From NCBI RefSeq assembly GCF_005503445.1, contig NZ_SCOH01000015.1, positions 54,202 to 118,201 of the forward strand: 64,000 nt of DNA, written 5' to 3'. Every line of letters starts with the position of its first letter. The first letter of the stretch is position 1. Source of the stretch: Chitinivorax sp. B (GTDB taxonomy: Bacteria; Pseudomonadota; Gammaproteobacteria; Burkholderiales; SCOH01). The translations under genes and the position numbers were made by a program. Positions 19,427 through 28,514 of the stretch are shown one piece after another. The notes beneath the pieces are model-generated. The model saw nothing but the letters and a program-made list of their open reading frames with translations. It did no database searches and had not been told where the DNA came from.

Positions 19427-20784
19427 CCAGTCTGACCGCGCGTTTACTGTCGGCGCCTTACAGCGCCTATTCCTATTCCTATCCGCACAAGACCGCCTAC
19501 CGGCCCTTGCCGGTGCCATTGCGGCTTGGCCCGCTATGGGAACCGGAAAAACGTGATGCCTTGTTTTTGTACCTGCACATCCCGTTTTGCGAGATGCGCT
19601 GCGGCTTTTGCAATCTGTTCACGCTGGCCAAGCCCAATGCGGCTTTGCCTGATCGATATGTCGCCGCGTTGCTGAGGCAGATGCAGGTAGTGGCCGCTGA
19701 GCTGGGTTCGCACCGTATTGTGCGGTTTGCCATGGGTGGCGGTACGCCGACCTATCTATCGATGACACAACTGGCGACCTTGCTGGGTGGGGTGCAACGT
19801 CATTTCAATTTGAATATGGCGATGACACCGACCTCTGTTGAGGTATCGCCCGAGACGTTGACCGCAGAGAAGCTGTCACTGTTGAAACAGGCGGGTGTCG
19901 ACCGCGTCAGCATCGGCATTCAAAGCTTTCTGGAAAGCGAAACGGATGCCTTGATCCGCCCGCAACCCAACCGGGTGGCAGCCGGTGCGTTGGATTTGAT
20001 TCGCGAGCAGGGTATGTCGACCCTCAATCTGGATTTGATCTATGGCATTCCGCATCAGACCCCACGGAGCTTTCAGGTATCACTCCAGCAGGCGTTGCGT
20101 TGGTGGCCTGAGGAAATCTACCTCTATCCACTCTACGTGAGGGATTTGACTGGTCTGGGTGTGATACAGACCCGTACACCGGGCCGCTACCCGACCTTTG
20201 TCGTGCATCAGGGTGAGGCGGATCGGCGTGCGCAGTTGTATCAGGTTGGCCGGGACACGCTGCTGGCTGCGGGGTATGAGCAGGTGTCGATGCGCATGTT
20301 CAAGCGGCCAAATGCCCCCGGTAAGGCCGCCCCGGTGTACTGCTGTCAGGAGGATGGTATGGTGGGCCTGGGCAGTGGCGCACGTTCCTACACCCGTTTG
20401 TTGCATTATTCGACGGAATATGCGGTGGGTCGTCAATCAACCCGCGACATCATCGAACATTTCTGTGAGCGGCCGGCGGACTGGTTCCAGTCGGCGCATT
20501 ACGGCATCGCACTGGATGAGGTGGAGCGGAAACGCCGGTTTGTGATCCAGTCGTTGCTGATCAAGCCGGGCTTGTCGTTGGCGGCCTATCGCCAGCGTTT
20601 TCCGGGGGGCGATGCCCTCATCGATGTGCCGCTGCTGGCCGATCTGCTGGCAGAAGGCCTGGCGCAGCTGCAGGACGACCTGTTGGGTTTGACCGAGCGC
20701 GGTCTGGCCTTGTCGGACAGTATTGGTCCGGCGTTGATTTCAGAGCCGGTGCAGGAACGCATGCGGCAATACGCGCTGGCCTGA
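19423..20784 (+). CDS. STM4012 family radical SAM protein (HemW-like)
   Basis: A 453-residue radical SAM enzyme. The [4Fe-4S] motif is C56, C60 and C63 in LHIPFCEMRCGFCNLF. The following MGGGTPTYLS, VEVSPETL, VDRVSIGIQSF and LNLDLIYGIP segments are those of the coproporphyrinogen oxidase-like/HemW group. It is not HemW itself: gene context and the N-terminal YSAYSYSYPHKTAYRPL are typical of STM4012. The start is ATG 19423, overlapping the preceding stop; the longer frame from 19381 runs into STM4013. One base separates it from the next radical SAM gene. Confidence 0.92.
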   Translation: MTSLTARLLSAPYSAYSYSYPHKTAYRPLPVPLRLGPLWEPEKRDALFLYLHIPFCEMRCGFCNLFTLAKPNAALPDRYVAALLRQMQVVAAELGSHRIVRFAMGGGTPTYLSMTQLATLLGGVQRHFNLNMAMTPTSVEVSPETLTAEKLSLLKQAGVDRVSIGIQSFLESETDALIRPQPNRVAAGALDLIREQGMSTLNLDLIYGIPHQTPRSFQVSLQQALRWWPEEIYLYPLYVRDLTGLGVIQTRTPGRYPTFVVHQGEADRRAQLYQVGRDTLLAAGYEQVSMRMFKRPNAPGKAAPVYCCQEDGMVGLGSGARSYTRLLHYSTEYAVGRQSTRDIIEHFCERPADWFQSAHYGIALDEVERKRRFVIQSLLIKPGLSLAAYRQRFPGGDALIDVPLLADLLAEGLAQLQDDLLGLTERGLALSDSIGPALISEPVQERMRQYALA

Positions 20785-20785
20785 T

Positions 20786-21724
20786 ATGCGACTTTCCCTG
20801 CTGTACCGTGGGGTACTGGCCAGTTGCAATTATGACTGCCCATATTGCCCGTTTGCCAAGCGCAAGGATACGCGGGCGACCTTGGTGCAGGACGCGTCCG
20901 ATCTGGCGCGATTTGTGGACTGGGTGGCTGCGCAAAGCGATCTGACGCTGAATCTGCTGTTCACACCCTGGGGCGAAGCGCTGACGCGTCGTCATTATCG
21001 CGATGCGTTGATTCGCTTGTCACATCTGCCGCAGGTCGAACGGGTGGCGATTCAGACCAATCTGTCGGTGATGCCGGATTGGTTGGCGCAGGCTGTGCCG
21101 CAAAAGGTCTCGCTGTGGTGCACGTATCATCCCGGCGAAACGCCCTTGCCACGCTTTCTAGCCCGAATCGACCGCTTACAGGCGTTGGGTATACCGCACA
21201 GCATCGGCATGGTCGGAATCCGCCGTTTTTTTGCCGATATTGGCGCGCTGCGCCAGCAATTGCCGGCCAATACCTATCTGTGGATCAATGCCTACTGGGA
21301 TGAAGGCCGACAGTATTATTCGGCAGACGAGGCGACCTGGTTAAGCCAGATCGACCCCTGGTTCGATCACAACCTCAACCCGCCACCTAGTCAGGGTACT
21401 GCATGCAGGGCGGGTGAATTGGCTTTGTCGGTGGATGGGCAGGGCAACGTGAAGCCTTGTCATTTTGTTTCAGAGCCATTGGGGAACCTTTATTGCGATG
21501 ACTGGCGCCAACGGCTTCGTAGCAAGGCCTGTCCGAATACGCTGTGCGATTGTTACATCGGTTATGTACACCAGTACGACCAACCGTTTGCCGAGGAATA
21601 TGGCATGGGCGCATTGGGGCGGGTGCCGTTGCAGTTTGATTGGCAACCGCCGGCCGGCTGGTCGGCAACCGGGCCTGCCAACCGCCATGGCCGGGCTGGT
21701 TGGATACGGCTGCATCCGGCGTAG
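20786..21724 (+). CDS. STM4011 family radical SAM protein
   Basis: A 312-residue radical SAM enzyme with the cluster motif C14, C18, C21 (LASCNYDCPYCPF). The C-terminal part has more cysteines: GTACRAGELAL, VKPCHF, and the closely spaced ACPNTLCDCYIGYVH. These could bind an auxiliary iron-sulfur cluster, as in SPASM-type peptide-modifying enzymes (inference). It is the last gene of the cassette, one base after STM4012. Two radical SAM enzymes next to an ATP-grasp and a hydrolase suggest a modification pathway with no known product. Confidence 0.9.
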   Translation: MRLSLLYRGVLASCNYDCPYCPFAKRKDTRATLVQDASDLARFVDWVAAQSDLTLNLLFTPWGEALTRRHYRDALIRLSHLPQVERVAIQTNLSVMPDWLAQAVPQKVSLWCTYHPGETPLPRFLARIDRLQALGIPHSIGMVGIRRFFADIGALRQQLPANTYLWINAYWDEGRQYYSADEATWLSQIDPWFDHNLNPPPSQGTACRAGELALSVDGQGNVKPCHFVSEPLGNLYCDDWRQRLRSKACPNTLCDCYIGYVHQYDQPFAEEYGMGALGRVPLQFDWQPPAGWSATGPANRHGRAGWIRLHPA

Positions 21725-21740
21725 TGGCTGGGTATACAGT

Positions 21741-22325
21741 TCAAATAAATTGCCCTACCGGTAAACCCAACGACAGTGTGGTATTCGAAAAAGCCGCTGC
21801 ATGTGCCCGGGCATGTGGGGACAATAGTCGCAGCAGTACCGCTTTGCCGAGTGTCGTGCTCGACAGGGCACCGGCTTCCAGGCTGCCCAGCACTTCGATT
21901 CCCTGCACGCTTGGCCAGCCGGCTTTTTCGTAGAACGCCGCCAACGGTGGGTCGCAAGTGAACAAGCCCAGATCAGCATGGCTGTATTCGATGCAACGGG
22001 TGGCTGCCTGCACTGTCAAGCGCCCCAGCCCTTGTTGCTGAAAAGCCGGGTCGGTGGCGACGCAGCTCAGCGCTGCCATGCGAAATGTCTGGCTGGTGTG
22101 GGTCAGGAGCAAGTGGACCACAGCGGCATAGCTGACCAACTTGTCGTTACGGTAGATAAAACAGGATAGCGCAGCCAGTGACGGATCGTGTTCATCTGGT
22201 ACCACCTCTCCTGGTGGTGGCAGATCGGGCCAGACACGATGCATCAGCATCGCAATGTCGCGCCTTACACGGTCGGCGGTTTGTTGATAAGGCAGGATTT
22301 GTACGAGATCAGCAGCTTGGGTCAT
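21741..22325 (-). CDS. GNAT family N-acetyltransferase
   Basis: A 194-residue GNAT enzyme. The acetyl-CoA loop is in ALSCVATDPAFQQQGLGRLTVQAA, and the family end motif is CDPPLAAFYEKAGW. The overall layout, with LGLFTCDPPLAAFYEKAGWP, recalls aminoglycoside 2'-N-acetyltransferases, but the match is too general to claim a drug substrate. I placed the start at ATG 22325, which removes an unrelated 29-residue extension that would overlap the divergent GNAT gene. It is convergent with the STM4011 gene, with a 16-base gap. Confidence 0.82.
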   Translation of the reverse strand: MTQAADLVQILPYQQTADRVRRDIAMLMHRVWPDLPPPGEVVPDEHDPSLAALSCFIYRNDKLVSYAAVVHLLLTHTSQTFRMAALSCVATDPAFQQQGLGRLTVQAATRCIEYSHADLGLFTCDPPLAAFYEKAGWPSVQGIEVLGSLEAGALSSTTLGKAVLLRLLSPHARAHAAAFSNTTLSLGLPVGQFI

Positions 22326-22393
22326 AGCGCCTTTGCAAATAACAGGGTGCCCGTTCAGGGCCGGATAACAATGAAGACAGGAAAGTATTCGGG

Positions 22394-22918
22394 ATGTCGA
22401 TTCGTCGTGCAACCATTGATGATCTCGCCACCTTGCAGGCCTTGGGTGAACAAACCTATCGCGAACATTTTCAGGAACTATGGACTGAGCCTTGGTTGAA
22501 TCGGTTCCTTGAGCAGGATTTTTCCGATCAGGCGTTGCGACACAGCTTGCAAGATAACCCTTGCACCACTTGGCTGTTGACTCTGGATGAAGATGATCTG
22601 CCGTGTGGTTTTGCCAAGGTCAACTGGCAGGCCACGGCGCCGATTCCGACGATTGCCAGCATCGAGTTACAGAAAATCTACCTGACCCGACACCGGGTAG
22701 GAACAGGGATGGGGCGGCGATTGCTAGGTGCCGTCATCGACCTGGCGAGGGTAAATGGTCACCACAGTATCTGGCTGGAAGTGCTGAAAACCAATACCAA
22801 GGCACAGCAGTTTTATACCAGCATGGGGTTCGAGTACGTGGGAGAGATTCCCTACGCCACGGACTTGTATGAAATCGGGATGCGGGTGCTGGTGAAGTCG
22901 ATCTCGCCACGTGGTTGA
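22394..22918 (+). CDS. GNAT family N-acetyltransferase (PaiA-like)
   Basis: A 174-residue GNAT enzyme. Conserved parts are the N-terminal IRRATIDDLATLQALGEQTYREHF, the acetyl-CoA motif LTRHRVGTGMGRRLLGAV and the C-terminal ANTKAQQFY-like segment, here TNTKAQQFYTSMGFEYVG. The N-terminal YREHF and SIELQKIYL are common in PaiA/spermidine-type acetyltransferases. The substrate is unknown. It is read divergently from the other GNAT gene, 68 bases away, and convergently with the epimerase gene. Confidence 0.86.
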   Translation: MSIRRATIDDLATLQALGEQTYREHFQELWTEPWLNRFLEQDFSDQALRHSLQDNPCTTWLLTLDEDDLPCGFAKVNWQATAPIPTIASIELQKIYLTRHRVGTGMGRRLLGAVIDLARVNGHHSIWLEVLKTNTKAQQFYTSMGFEYVGEIPYATDLYEIGMRVLVKSISPRG

Positions 22919-22969
22919 GTGGATGGCCCAACCACATTTGCTGCTTTGGTTTGAACAACCGGTTCACCA

Positions 22970-23941
22970 TCAGGTGGACAGGCACCCGAGTCCAATCAGC
23001 GTGGCCTCGACTGCTTCATCCAGTGGGGTGTGGGGTTCCTGGCCCAATATTGTCAGTAGGCGAGTGTTGTCCATGCGCACAGGTTGGCGCCACAGGTAAC
23101 GCATCTCCAGCAGTTCGCGCAATGTGGCAACGAAAGGTGAGGCCAGGCGGATCAGCCACCATGGGAAGGCGCGTAGTTTGGGGACTCGGCCGGTTCGCCG
23201 TTGAACTGCACGCTGGATGGCTGTGGCCATTTGCTTGCCATCGGCATCCCAATGCCCAGCCATGTGGATATTGGTGAAAGGCGCCAACAGATCCTGCCTG
23301 CCAACCAGTTCGACCATGGTGCGTGCCACATCAGGCAGATAAGACCATTGATGCCCAACACCGGGATTACCAGGTAACTGGATGGTATCGATGGTCTGAC
23401 CAGGTTTGATCATTCCTTGTGCGAACCAGCTATTGCCGACTTGTGGGCCGAAGAAATCACCAGCACGGACGATGATGACCCGTGCACCCAGCTGTGTGGC
23501 CGAATGCAGGCGGCGTTCCAGCTCGACACGGATTGCGCCTTTGCGTGTGGTGGGCCGTTGCTGTGCATCCTCCGTGATGAGCGGAAACGCATCAGGGCCA
23601 AAATTATAGACGGTGCCCGGCAGTACAATGGTGGCCTGTTCTGCCACGGCGGCGGCAATCGTGTTGTCGAGCATGGGCAGTACAAGTTCCGACCATTTAC
23701 GATACCCAGGCGGGTTCACGGCATGTACGATGATTGAGCAACCACGTGCTGCCTGTGCCACATCGTCACGTTGCATGGCGTCTCCACGCAGCCAGGTGAT
23801 GCCGTCACGTAGTTCCGTCTCATTTGCCAACCCGCGTGCCAACCCACGGACTGTCCAGCCTGCATCACGCAATTGCCGTGCTACCTCGCCGCCAATGCCA
23901 CCTGTGGCGCCCAGTACTAATGCTGTGTTTGCTTGTTTCAT
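22970..23941 (-). CDS. NAD(P)-dependent epimerase/dehydratase-like protein (extended SDR)
   Basis: A 323-residue Rossmann-fold protein of the extended short-chain dehydrogenase/NmrA-like group. The nucleotide loop GATGGIGGEVARQL lies at the N-terminus. The family VPGTVYNFG-type segment (here LPGTVYNFGP) follows, but the usual YxxxK catalytic pair is not obvious. The ribosome-binding site AAAGAGAAA lies before ATG 23941. The gene is divergent from a LysR gene 99 bases away, the classic layout of a LysR-controlled target. The substrate is unknown. Confidence 0.84.
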   Translation of the reverse strand: MKQANTALVLGATGGIGGEVARQLRDAGWTVRGLARGLANETELRDGITWLRGDAMQRDDVAQAARGCSIIVHAVNPPGYRKWSELVLPMLDNTIAAAVAEQATIVLPGTVYNFGPDAFPLITEDAQQRPTTRKGAIRVELERRLHSATQLGARVIIVRAGDFFGPQVGNSWFAQGMIKPGQTIDTIQLPGNPGVGHQWSYLPDVARTMVELVGRQDLLAPFTNIHMAGHWDADGKQMATAIQRAVQRRTGRVPKLRAFPWWLIRLASPFVATLRELLEMRYLWRQPVRMDNTRLLTILGQEPHTPLDEAVEATLIGLGCLST

Positions 23942-24027
23942 GTTGTTTCTCTTTAGTGTCAGTTGTGATGAGAGACATTCTGGTTCAATACAGGGTTAAA
24001 AGAAATTGCTTAAAACAAGTGATCGGC

Positions 24028-24042
24028 TATACATTTATGTAT
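24028..24042. promoter_or_regulatory. Candidate LysR-type operator at the lysR start
   Basis: ATACAT-tt-ATGTAT at 24029-24042 is a near-perfect dyad that overlaps the start codon of the LysR gene, in the region shared with the divergent epimerase gene. Autoregulation at this site is possible, but spacing does not give a textbook T-N11-A box. Confidence 0.3.
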
Positions 24043-24940
24043 GGATAATGACATCGGTTGGGAGCTGTATCGCTCCTTTTTGGGCGTGCTGGTCGAGGGC
24101 TCACTCTCTGGCGCAGCCCGTGCACTGGGGACTACGCAACCCACGATCGGGCGCCACGTTGCAGCTCTTGAGCAATCACTGGGATTGGTGCTGTTTACCC
24201 GTTCACAAACCGGGCTGATGCCGACCGAGGCGGCGCTGACGCTGCGAGGTTATGCCGAGGCAATGCACCATATGGCTGCTGCGCTGAAACGTGCGGCGGA
24301 TAGCCAAGGGCAGGGTGTCAGAGGAACAGTGCGGATATCAGCCAGTGAGGTGATGGGCGTTGAGGTTTTACCGGCCATCCTGAATCCATTGCAGCAGGCA
24401 CATCCGCAACTCAAGATCGAGCTGGTTCTGACCAATCGGGTACAGGATCTGTTGCACCGGGAAGCTGACTTGGCAGTACGGATGACCCAACCCAAGCAGG
24501 GTGCATTGATTGCAAAGCGAGTAGGGGAAACGATACTGGGTCTGCATGCCCATCAACGCTATCTTGATCGATGTGGCATGCCAATCGCACCGGCTGATCT
24601 GGCACAGCATGCCTTGATTGGTTTCGATGAAGAAACTCCTTTTCTACGTGCCGCGCGTACAGCATTGCCATCGTGGCAACGAGAGGCTTTCTTGCTGCGT
24701 ACAGACAGTGACTTGGCACAGTTGGCACTTATTCGTGCTGGTTGCGGTATCGGCGTATGTCAGGTTGCATTGGCACACCGTGATACCGCACTGATTCAGG
24801 TTTTACCGACGCATTGGCAACTCAAGTTGGAAACCTGGATAACCATGCATGAAGATTTGCGCCATAGCCCACGCTGCAAAGTCACCTTCGATGCATTGGT
24901 TGCAGGGTTGTCGGCCTATCTGAATACAGAAATCCGGTAA
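24041..24940 (+). CDS. LysR-family transcriptional regulator
   Basis: A 299-residue LTTR. The N-terminal winged helix contains LVEGSLSGAARALGTTQPTIGRHVAALEQSLG, and the C-terminal periplasmic-binding-like sensor begins near RGTVRISASEVMGVEVLP. It ends at a normal length. The gene is divergent from the epimerase/dehydratase gene, which is probably its target; the inducer is unknown. No good ribosome-binding site precedes ATG 24041, so the exact start is slightly uncertain. Confidence 0.92.
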   Translation: MDNDIGWELYRSFLGVLVEGSLSGAARALGTTQPTIGRHVAALEQSLGLVLFTRSQTGLMPTEAALTLRGYAEAMHHMAAALKRAADSQGQGVRGTVRISASEVMGVEVLPAILNPLQQAHPQLKIELVLTNRVQDLLHREADLAVRMTQPKQGALIAKRVGETILGLHAHQRYLDRCGMPIAPADLAQHALIGFDEETPFLRAARTALPSWQREAFLLRTDSDLAQLALIRAGCGIGVCQVALAHRDTALIQVLPTHWQLKLETWITMHEDLRHSPRCKVTFDALVAGLSAYLNTEIR

Positions 24941-25918
24941 TGCGTTGCATGCTGTGCTCTGCGGTGTTGGCCGTGGCATAGAGTGCATGACATAACAGGA
25001 CTCAAAGACGACGAGGTAACTAAGAGGCTGTTCAAGGCCTGTGATGAGCTGTTTGAGTCAAAATTTTTGGTTCATTCAAAAGCCAACCCATAACCGTGTT
25101 GCCGTAGGGGGCCAGCCGCATGAACGTGCTGTGGTTTGCACTGTGGACTAGGCATAGTCGAACCGTTGCGTGTGAATGCCAAGCGCGTCGACGCGCATCG
25201 GGGTGCCTTCGGGTTGAGCCAATTGGCGAGATCTTGCGGATTGCCTAGTCCGGAGATCGGCACTAGGCCGCACAACGTCGCAACCTAACGCTGCTACTGG
25301 CCCGCACCCAGCGGGGTTTCCTGTGAAACCACCCAGGGAAATCCCCCGGCTTTGCCAGGGAGGCAATAGCCGTTTGTCATGATCTATTTTCGCTACCATG
25401 GGCATCCATCCCATTGATTCAGTTCAATTCGTAAATTGGGACCGTACTCGTTAATTTTCCACTGATGCTGGCCGGGAGGATTTTTCTTCTGATCATTTAT
25501 TTTTCCTGGTGAAATGACTCTTCTTTAGTACTGTCTGGTAATATCTCGGCCCCATGAAAGTATAGGGTCATGGGTCTCGGTTAACCTAATTAGCAGCTAA
25601 ACCGTCAGTATCAACTGCCACTTCTATTTGTCATGGAATAAATGCGCGCAAATCTGTTTGTGGCAAGCGAAATTAGTCTTCTGTAATAGAGTCTGATGAT
25701 GGAATAGAACCTTGGTGCATCCATACTAGATACAGCATTGACGTACGCAATCTCATGCCCTGTCACTGTGGGTTGAGGAATCCATGAAAATGGACTGCCT
25801 GCTCCATTGCAGAAATATGCTAAATCTCTGCATTGTGCCTAGGCCTGAAATGCAAGCTAAAAAGTAAAATTAATTAACCGAGCTATCGTTAAAAATATCA
25901 ACAAATACGGATGCTTAG
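24941..25918. other. Long gene-free, AT-rich stretch with a repeat remnant
   Basis: Almost 1 kb without a supportable gene. It contains the solo repeat end at 25021-25047, a GGTTTC-ctgt-GAAACC hairpin near 25316 followed by an imperfect CCCCCGGCTTTGCCAGGG fold, and an inverted repeat CCCATGA...TCATGGG near 25552-25574. The last 450 bases are distinctly AT-rich. Short open frames (such as 25148-25414, minus) show no family resemblance. It may be a decayed mobile-element region. Confidence 0.5.
25021..25047 (+). repeat. Solo end of the 28282-28431 repeat family
   Basis: TAAGAGGCTGTTCAAGGCCTGTGATGA closely matches the left end of the element at 28282-28308 (shared core CTGTTCAAGG-CTGTGATGA). 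No matching right end is visible nearby, so this is a truncated copy. Confidence 0.55.
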
Positions 25919-27097
25919 ATGAGAAGATTTACCTTATTATTGGCGTTTTCGCTGGTTGCACTACTGCCGACATTCGGGCACGCCAGTGAGTTCATTTGCC
26001 AGGGACATGTCAGTTCGCTCAACATGTTTATTGAAACCCCACCTACAACGACGTATGACATTAAACAGGGGCAGACAGCTCAAGTTGAGTTAGTGGCACG
26101 TACCGTGGAGACCCATCTTGAAGGTTGTCCACAGTATGGTTATGAAACGGTAGAATTTCGTTTTGTTCCTGGTAAGTCGACAGGCTATTGGCTGAATACG
26201 AGAAAGATCAGTGAGGAAAAAGAGTACCTGTCATGCCCGACAAGGAAATGCCTTGCCAAGCCTATCAAAGTAACGCGCCGGTTTGCGTTGGAGGCGGCTT
26301 TGGGTGAGGGAACCCATGTCATTGAATTCTTTGGTACCGCCAAAGGCGATGTTAGGCAATCGACAGGCTCGCAAACGATTACCGTCACGGTGCCCGGCTT
26401 AGTCGATGGCTCCATTGATGGTATTACCATGAAAGATGGCAGACCAATCCTCCGTGGTTGGGCTTGCGAAGTCAAAAAAGAATATTCAATTGATGTGAGT
26501 ATTTATGCAGAGAAAGCCAATGAACCGAAGGTATTCATGGCACAGACAAATGCCAATCAGCGCAGCGAAGATTCGTTGGTCAGACGCTGTCTGACCAACT
26601 TCCGATACTATCGCTGGGAGCTAGATTTAAGTTCCTATCAAGCCAAGCTGGGTGGTAGCAAGATTTATGTGGTCCCCAATACTGGCTCTGGCAATTTGGC
26701 CAATAATGGGAAATTTGTCATTCCCGACAATCGGGGGCCGGTAATTGGTTCGTTCGATGGTTTTTACACCAATCCCAATGGTTTCTCTACCGCGTTTGGT
26801 TGGGCGTGCGATATCAATGTTCCACAGTCCATTGACGTACTTGCCTATTTGGATGGCCCAGTAGGTGTTGGCCAGGGGCCTTATCGTTTTCCTACATATG
26901 TTGCCAGCGAGGCAGGGGTGAGTGCCTATTGCAAAACTTCCAATGTGGCGCATCGGTTCAATGTCGATCTGACACCGTATCAAAAGGATATTGCGGGTCG
27001 TCGCCTGTACTTCTATGGGGTCTCCGCTAGCGGACACGAGGATGTGCTACTGCCTGGCTCAGGGCAGCATGTTGTTCCACCCGCGCCGGTACAATAA
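25919..27097 (+). CDS. Secreted protein with two SIDG/GWAC-type beta-repeats
   Basis: A 392-residue exported protein with a clear signal peptide (MRRFTLLLAFSLVALLPTFGHAS). After an N-terminal beta-rich part with several cysteines come two similar units: GSIDGITMKDGRPILRGWAC followed by SIDVSIYAEK, and GSFDGFYTNPNGFSTAFGWAC followed by SIDVLAYLDG. Each is followed by a conserved cysteine and an F-x-VDL-type strand. Such GWAC repeats occur in surface proteins of unknown role. It probably lies in the periplasm or outside the cell. Its neighbours are repeats and another orphan gene, and base use is more AT-rich than in the flanking core genes. No function can be assigned. Confidence 0.8.
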   Translation: MRRFTLLLAFSLVALLPTFGHASEFICQGHVSSLNMFIETPPTTTYDIKQGQTAQVELVARTVETHLEGCPQYGYETVEFRFVPGKSTGYWLNTRKISEEKEYLSCPTRKCLAKPIKVTRRFALEAALGEGTHVIEFFGTAKGDVRQSTGSQTITVTVPGLVDGSIDGITMKDGRPILRGWACEVKKEYSIDVSIYAEKANEPKVFMAQTNANQRSEDSLVRRCLTNFRYYRWELDLSSYQAKLGGSKIYVVPNTGSGNLANNGKFVIPDNRGPVIGSFDGFYTNPNGFSTAFGWACDINVPQSIDVLAYLDGPVGVGQGPYRFPTYVASEAGVSAYCKTSNVAHRFNVDLTPYQKDIAGRRLYFYGVSASGHEDVLLPGSGQHVVPPAPVQ

Positions 27098-27115
27098 GTG
27101 TTTTACTGACGCGCT

Positions 27116-27145
27116 GCAGATCGACATGTCACCATGTCGATCTGC
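27116..27145 (+). terminator. Perfect 13-bp hairpin after the secreted repeat protein
   Basis: GCAGATCGACATG (27116-27128), loop TCAC, then CATGTCGATCTGC (27133-27145) form a perfect stem 18 bases past the preceding stop codon. Only a short T-stretch follows, so termination may be partial. Confidence 0.6.
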
Positions 27146-27219
27146 TTGGTAGTTGATGGTCATCTTACCAAGACTCCGCCCCGTGCCCTCATGCTCTTGT
27201 GTGCTATCCGGTTCCTCCT

Positions 27220-28182
27220 ATGCTCAAACACCAATTACTTCTCCCCGGTTTGGTTGCGGTGCTTGCGACATTCATACTGGCACTGTATTGGATTGTCGAT
27301 CCGAGTCCCGAACAACCGTCAGCGTCACACTGGAATAGTTCACCCCGGCAAGCAGACTTGCCCATACCTACCAACACAACGCAGACTGTGCCCGCTCCGA
27401 TGGCGGTGGACATTCTTACTTCGGGACGCTTACCTGGCAACATGCCACCGGACAATTTGGCTTTATCGTTTGGCCAGGCGACAAGTTATCGACAGTTCAT
27501 TGAGCTGGCCTTGAAACATCCGGAGCAAGGAGGGTACCTTTATGCCCAATCAATTATGGCCCGTTGCGACGGTCTTGTCGCGACCTTGGCAAACACAAAA
27601 CCTGCCACCCTGCGTAAAGAACAGTTGGCGATGCAAGTCAAAATTTCAGAGCGCTGTGATATGTCAACGGCAGAGATCCTGGAAATGATGATTAGTCGCC
27701 CAGGCCTATCACAGCAAGATCCGTTGTACCGTATGCGCCAGCAACTATCAGAGGTAAGCTTGCAGCGGGATATGCGCGCTCGCTCGATCCTGATCACCCA
27801 AGCACTTGCCAGCAAAGATCCACAACTATTACTGGAGTCCCCGGGATTTGCGCTGACGCGTGTTGATCCCTTTGGTCAAGGTAACCCACCCGCTCACTAT
27901 TTCAATGGGAAATGGCTGAATGGCGAAGACTCCACGTTGTTTGCCATGGCTAAACGGCTCGCTGCTTGTGCCTATGGCCAGCCATGCCACACCGACCATG
28001 ACCCATGGCTGATGGGGGAATGTGCAATCTCTGGGCATTGCTATGCAGATCGGGCAGCGTATATTGAAGCGCAAATTGTTCAGGGCCGGCCGGCTCACCA
28101 AAAAAAACTGTGGGAATATGTCACAGCCATTCGTGACGCCATTGATCACCAGAACGTCTCCGCATGGGTGCCAGTCAATTAA
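27220..28182 (+). CDS. Hypothetical membrane-anchored protein
   Basis: A 320-residue protein of unrecognised family. The N-terminus is a single membrane helix (LLLPGLVAVLATFILALYWIV), followed by a Pro/Thr-rich linker and a helical domain facing the periplasm. That domain has conserved-looking cysteines (MARCDG, ISERCDM, and the cluster ACAYGQPCHTDHDPWLMGECAISGHC). I chose ATG 27220 over ATG 27199 because it gives a compact signal anchor. It follows the secreted repeat protein but is separated from it by a hairpin, so it may be a separate unit. Confidence 0.65.
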   Translation: MLKHQLLLPGLVAVLATFILALYWIVDPSPEQPSASHWNSSPRQADLPIPTNTTQTVPAPMAVDILTSGRLPGNMPPDNLALSFGQATSYRQFIELALKHPEQGGYLYAQSIMARCDGLVATLANTKPATLRKEQLAMQVKISERCDMSTAEILEMMISRPGLSQQDPLYRMRQQLSEVSLQRDMRARSILITQALASKDPQLLLESPGFALTRVDPFGQGNPPAHYFNGKWLNGEDSTLFAMAKRLAACAYGQPCHTDHDPWLMGECAISGHCYADRAAYIEAQIVQGRPAHQKKLWEYVTAIRDAIDHQNVSAWVPVN

Positions 28183-28281
28183 GATGCGCTACCGGTGAGT
28201 CGCAGCTTGCGGGCCGACCGGGCAACGCGAATCCCCGTCATTCCTCAGTTTGAGGAGCGACCAGGAAGCTCGTCAAACACT

Positions 28282-28431
28282 TTAAAATCTGTTCAAGGTC
28301 TGTGATGAACGGCCACCAGCGGGGTAAAGCGCAGCGCGAAAACCGGAGTGTATGTGTGATGCATGAGGATTTTTGAGCAGCACATGAACCCTGATCTTGG
28401 TCGCGCAATTAAGACATTGAACAGGTTCTAA
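28282..28431. repeat. MITE-like element with 20-bp terminal inverted repeats
   Basis: The left end TTAAAATCTGTTCAAGGTCT (28282-28301) and the inverted right end TTAGAACCTGTTCAATGTCT (28412-28431 read in reverse) match at 17 of 20 positions. The 150-bp interior has no open frame of note. A related solo end lies at 25021. This looks like a miniature transposable element or the remnant of an insertion sequence. It lies just upstream of a broken gene. Confidence 0.6.
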
Positions 28432-28514
28432 GGGTAACCCAAGCATGGATAGCTTGACGGCTATCTTTGGTGCGGTAAGTTCCCGCCTCAAGGTGGGCAT
28501 TAAGGTTCGCACAA

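Noticed and set aside
25148..25414. Possible small gene in the AT-rich islet
   Set aside because: No ribosome-binding site, no family resemblance, and it overlaps the hairpin-rich repeat area.
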